A stretch of DNA of 14,528 nt, taken from positions 1-14,528 of the forward strand of contig CAKTSC010000014.1 in assembly GCA_934597465.1 (NCBI GenBank), given 5' to 3'. Under the pieces are notes generated by a model. It made no database searches. It was not told where the DNA came from and worked only from the letters and a program-made list of their open reading frames with translations. The stretch comes from an uncultured Dysosmobacter sp. Its GTDB lineage: Bacteria; Bacillota; Clostridia; Oscillospirales; Oscillospiraceae. Shown piece by piece: positions 12,971-14,528 of this stretch. The translations under genes and the position numbers were made by a program. Within the stretch, counting starts at the first letter, position 1. Each line of letters opens with the position of its first letter.

Positions 12971-13489
12971 AGGGGAGTCCTCCCCCTTGAGTTGGGCTTG
13001 GCTAACTGATGGTCTGAGGGAAAGCTGCCGTTTCCGGCAGCATGCCTTGCTTCTGTCCGGGAGCCGAAGACCGCCCGGAAGCCCGTGCGGTGGCAGCGGG
13101 TACCGGAGGAGGCGTCCGGCAGCAGGCGGAAGGCGTCCAGGTGGTCGTACATATAGTCCACCAGCTCCATGGTGCCGCCGTCCTCCCACTCGGTCAGACG
13201 GGCGCTCTGGGCCGCCTGATCCAGACGGTGGAAGGCCTCCTGGAGCTTCAGGAAGCGCTCCGTCATCCCGCTGAGCACCGGCTCCGCGATGGCCGAGAAG
13301 AGGCCCTCCTTGTCCCCGAAGCAGACGTAGATGGAGTTGGCGCCGGTGTCCGCCGCGGCGATGGCCCGGAGGGTGGACTTCGTATAGCCCTTGTCCGGAA
13401 ACTCCGCCTGGGCGGCGGCCAGGATCCGCTCCGAAATCCCCTCGATCTGTTTGGCCATGGACTCCCCTCCATTCATAGCTGCGTTACGG

Positions 13490-13518
13490 ATTGCAGTCAG
13501 TGGGGGGCCGTTTGTCAA
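13490..13518 (-). promoter_or_regulatory. Candidate promoter of the tetR remnant
   Basis: On the minus strand a perfect -35 TTGACA (13518-13513), 17 bases and TGCAAT (13495-13490), four of six matches to the -10 consensus. Transcription would start near 13483, 25 bases before the ATG. Confidence 0.5.
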
Positions 13519-13576
13519 GTCCCCGGGGGAGGATTTTGAGGGAAAGGGGGCGCGGTGGAAAAAACGGCGGGTCTTG

Positions 13577-13590
13577 CAAACATTTGTTTG
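13577..13590. promoter_or_regulatory. Candidate TetR-type operator
   Basis: CAAACA-TT-TGTTTG is a perfect 6-bp inverted repeat in the tetR-recQ divergent region. It overlaps the -35 box of the predicted recQ promoter. TetR repressors usually bind such palindromes near their own gene; which protein binds here is inference. Confidence 0.4.
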
Positions 13591-13616
13591 ATTTTTGTGA
13601 GAGGATGCCGTATCAT
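13588..13616 (+). promoter_or_regulatory. Promoter of recQ
   Basis: TTGATT (13588-13593), a 17-base spacer and TATCAT (13611-13616). The start would be near 13623, giving a very short leader of about 17 bases that still includes most of the AGGAGG site. Confidence 0.55.
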
Positions 13617-13639
13617 GGAAGGTGACAGGAGGGGATCCC

Positions 13640-14528
13640 ATGGACAAGTATTCCGCGCTGAAGCGCTACTTCGGGCACAGCCGATTCCGGGAGGGGCAGG
13701 AGAGGCTCATCGACGCCATCCTCTCCGGCCGGGACGCCATGGGCATCATGCCCACCGGCGGGGGGAAATCCCTCTGCTACCAGATCCCGGCCCTACTGCT
13801 GCCGGGGCTGACGCTGGTGGTCTCGCCCCTCATCTCCCTGATGAAGGATCAGGTGGCGGCGCTGCGGAGCGCCGGGGTGGCGGCGGAGTTCCTGAACAGC
13901 TCCCTCTCCCAGGAGGAGAGCCGGGCTGTCTTCCGCCTGGTGCGGCGGGGCGAGTGCCGCCTCCTCTACGTGGCGCCGGAGCGGCTGGAGGCGGAGGGCT
14001 TCGCCGCCCTGATGCGGGAGACGCCCCTCTCCCTGCTGGCGGTGGACGAGGCCCACTGCATCTCCCAGTGGGGGCAGGACTTCCGCCCCAGCTATCTGAA
14101 GATCGCCGGCTTTCTCGCCGGCCTGCCCCAGCGCCCCACGGTGGCGGCCTTTACCGCCACCGCCACGGAGCGGGTGCGGCAGGACGTGATCCGCCTTCTG
14201 GAACTGCGGGAGCCCCTCTGCGCCGTCACGGGCTTTGACCGGCCCAACCTGTTCTGGGACGTGCGCCGCCCCCGGGACAAGCTGAGCGCCCTGCTGACGC
14301 TGCTGCAGGAGCGCCAGGGCAAGAGCGGCATCATCTACTGCGCCACCCGCGCCACGGTGGAGCGGGTCTGCGACGCCCTGACCCAGCGGGGTATCCCCGC
14401 CACCCGCTACCACGCCGGTCTGGACGAGCAGGAGCGCCGGGAAAATCAGGAGGATTTCCAGTTCGACCGCAAGACCGTTATGGTGGCCACCAACGCCTTC
14501 GGCATGGGCATCGACAAGTCCAACGTGG
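13640..14528 (+). CDS. recQ: ATP-dependent DNA helicase RecQ (3' end outside window)
   Basis: RecQ is a superfamily 2, 3'-to-5' helicase used in recombination and repair of stalled forks. The first 296 residues are visible. FREGQ (16-20) is the Q motif, TGGGKSLCYQIP (39-50) motif I, SPLISLMKDQ motif Ia, DEAHCISQWGQDFRP (136-150) motif II plus the aromatic-rich loop, FTATAT motif III, IIYCATRA motif IV and ATNAFGMGIDKSNV the start of motif V. The aromatic loop has Gln where E. coli RecQ has His (WGHDFRP). ATG 13640 follows AGGAGG by eight bases. The zinc-binding and HRDC regions lie beyond the window, so a full RecQ cannot be distinguished from a short RecQ-like helicase. Confidence 0.95.
   Translation, partial: MDKYSALKRYFGHSRFREGQERLIDAILSGRDAMGIMPTGGGKSLCYQIPALLLPGLTLVVSPLISLMKDQVAALRSAGVAAEFLNSSLSQEESRAVFRLVRRGECRLLYVAPERLEAEGFAALMRETPLSLLAVDEAHCISQWGQDFRPSYLKIAGFLAGLPQRPTVAAFTATATERVRQDVIRLLELREPLCAVTGFDRPNLFWDVRRPRDKLSALLTLLQERQGKSGIIYCATRATVERVCDALTQRGIPATRYHAGLDEQERRENQEDFQFDRKTVMVATNAFGMGIDKSNV

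Larger units (their letters stand above)
12781..13458 (-). pseudogene. TetR-family regulator, C-terminal half lost
   Basis: TetR proteins are dimeric repressors with an N-terminal helix-turn-helix and a C-terminal ligand/dimer domain. The start ATG 13458 follows GGAGGGG. Residues 8-55 are a clear TetR DNA-binding domain: SERILAAAQAEFPDKGYTKSTLRAIA, then NSIYVCFGDKEGLFSAIAEPVL. Helices of the second domain run to about residue 121 (HLDAFRLLPDASSGTR, near base 13096). After that the frame stays open to 12781, but the sequence is Arg/Ser/Pro-rich, overlaps the ABC remnant in another frame and looks non-native. A normal family member has about 190-220 residues, so about 70-90 residues including the usual dimer helices are gone. 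A 225-residue ORF exists, so automated annotation might call it intact. Confidence 0.75.

Noticed and set aside
12991..13006. GTTGGGCTTGGCTAAC as a metal-regulator (DtxR-like) operator upstream of the ABC remnant
   Set aside because: Only about half of the positions are symmetric and no cognate gene is nearby.
1..14528. CRISPR arrays, tRNA or rRNA genes, insertion sequences, phage genes or attachment sites
   Set aside because: No regularly spaced repeats, cloverleaf or rRNA-like sequence, transposase or integrase frame was seen.

Overview
The window looks like chromosomal DNA of a GC-rich Firmicute, most probably a gut-type member of class Clostridia (Oscillospiraceae-like). Evidence: strong AGGAGG ribosome-binding sites, sigma-A-like promoters, the a-c-b-delta-alpha ATP synthase order and Firmicute-type RecQ, TspO and HerA/YjgR-like proteins. 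Species assignment is inference. No rRNA, tRNA, CRISPR array or insertion sequence was recognised.

Layout. (1) 1-2920, minus strand: the proximal half of an F1Fo-ATPase operon, atpB-atpE-atpF and then one ORF in which a short delta-subunit C-terminal segment runs in frame into the alpha subunit; it leaves the window at base 1. A good promoter (TTTACA-17-TATAAT) and a short leader hairpin precede atpB. (2) 3000-3905, plus: a LysR-type regulator divergent from the ATPase operon, with a CATAT-N7-ATATG palindrome between them. (3) 3956-5478, minus: a MATE efflux gene broken by an apparent one-base deletion, with its own promoter and a strong terminator. (4) 5523-8288, minus: a tiny two-helix membrane protein, an unrecognised soluble protein, a multi-helix membrane protein and an ArsB/SLC13-type permease. 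(5) 8438-8836, plus: an anchored extracytoplasmic small protein. (6) 9061-12062: a tandem GNAT acetyltransferase (minus) divergent from a HerA/YjgR-like ATPase (plus). (7) 12286-12777, plus: tspO. (8) 12857-13458, minus: a decayed multidrug-type locus, consisting of the N-terminal half of a TetR regulator and the last codons of an ABC exporter. (9) 13640-end, plus: recQ, cut by the window edge.

The most notable item is the delta-alpha fusion. The operon keeps only the C-terminal delta motif (the part that contacts the b stalk) and joins it covalently to the N-terminus of alpha. The roughly 100-residue N-terminal delta domain, which normally caps the alpha N-termini, is absent between atpF and atpA. 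This suggests a remodelled peripheral stalk, or alternatively a deletion. Other points of interest are the possible LysR control of the ATPase promoter, a c subunit with a signal-peptide-like extension, and two decayed efflux loci (MATE and TetR/ABC).
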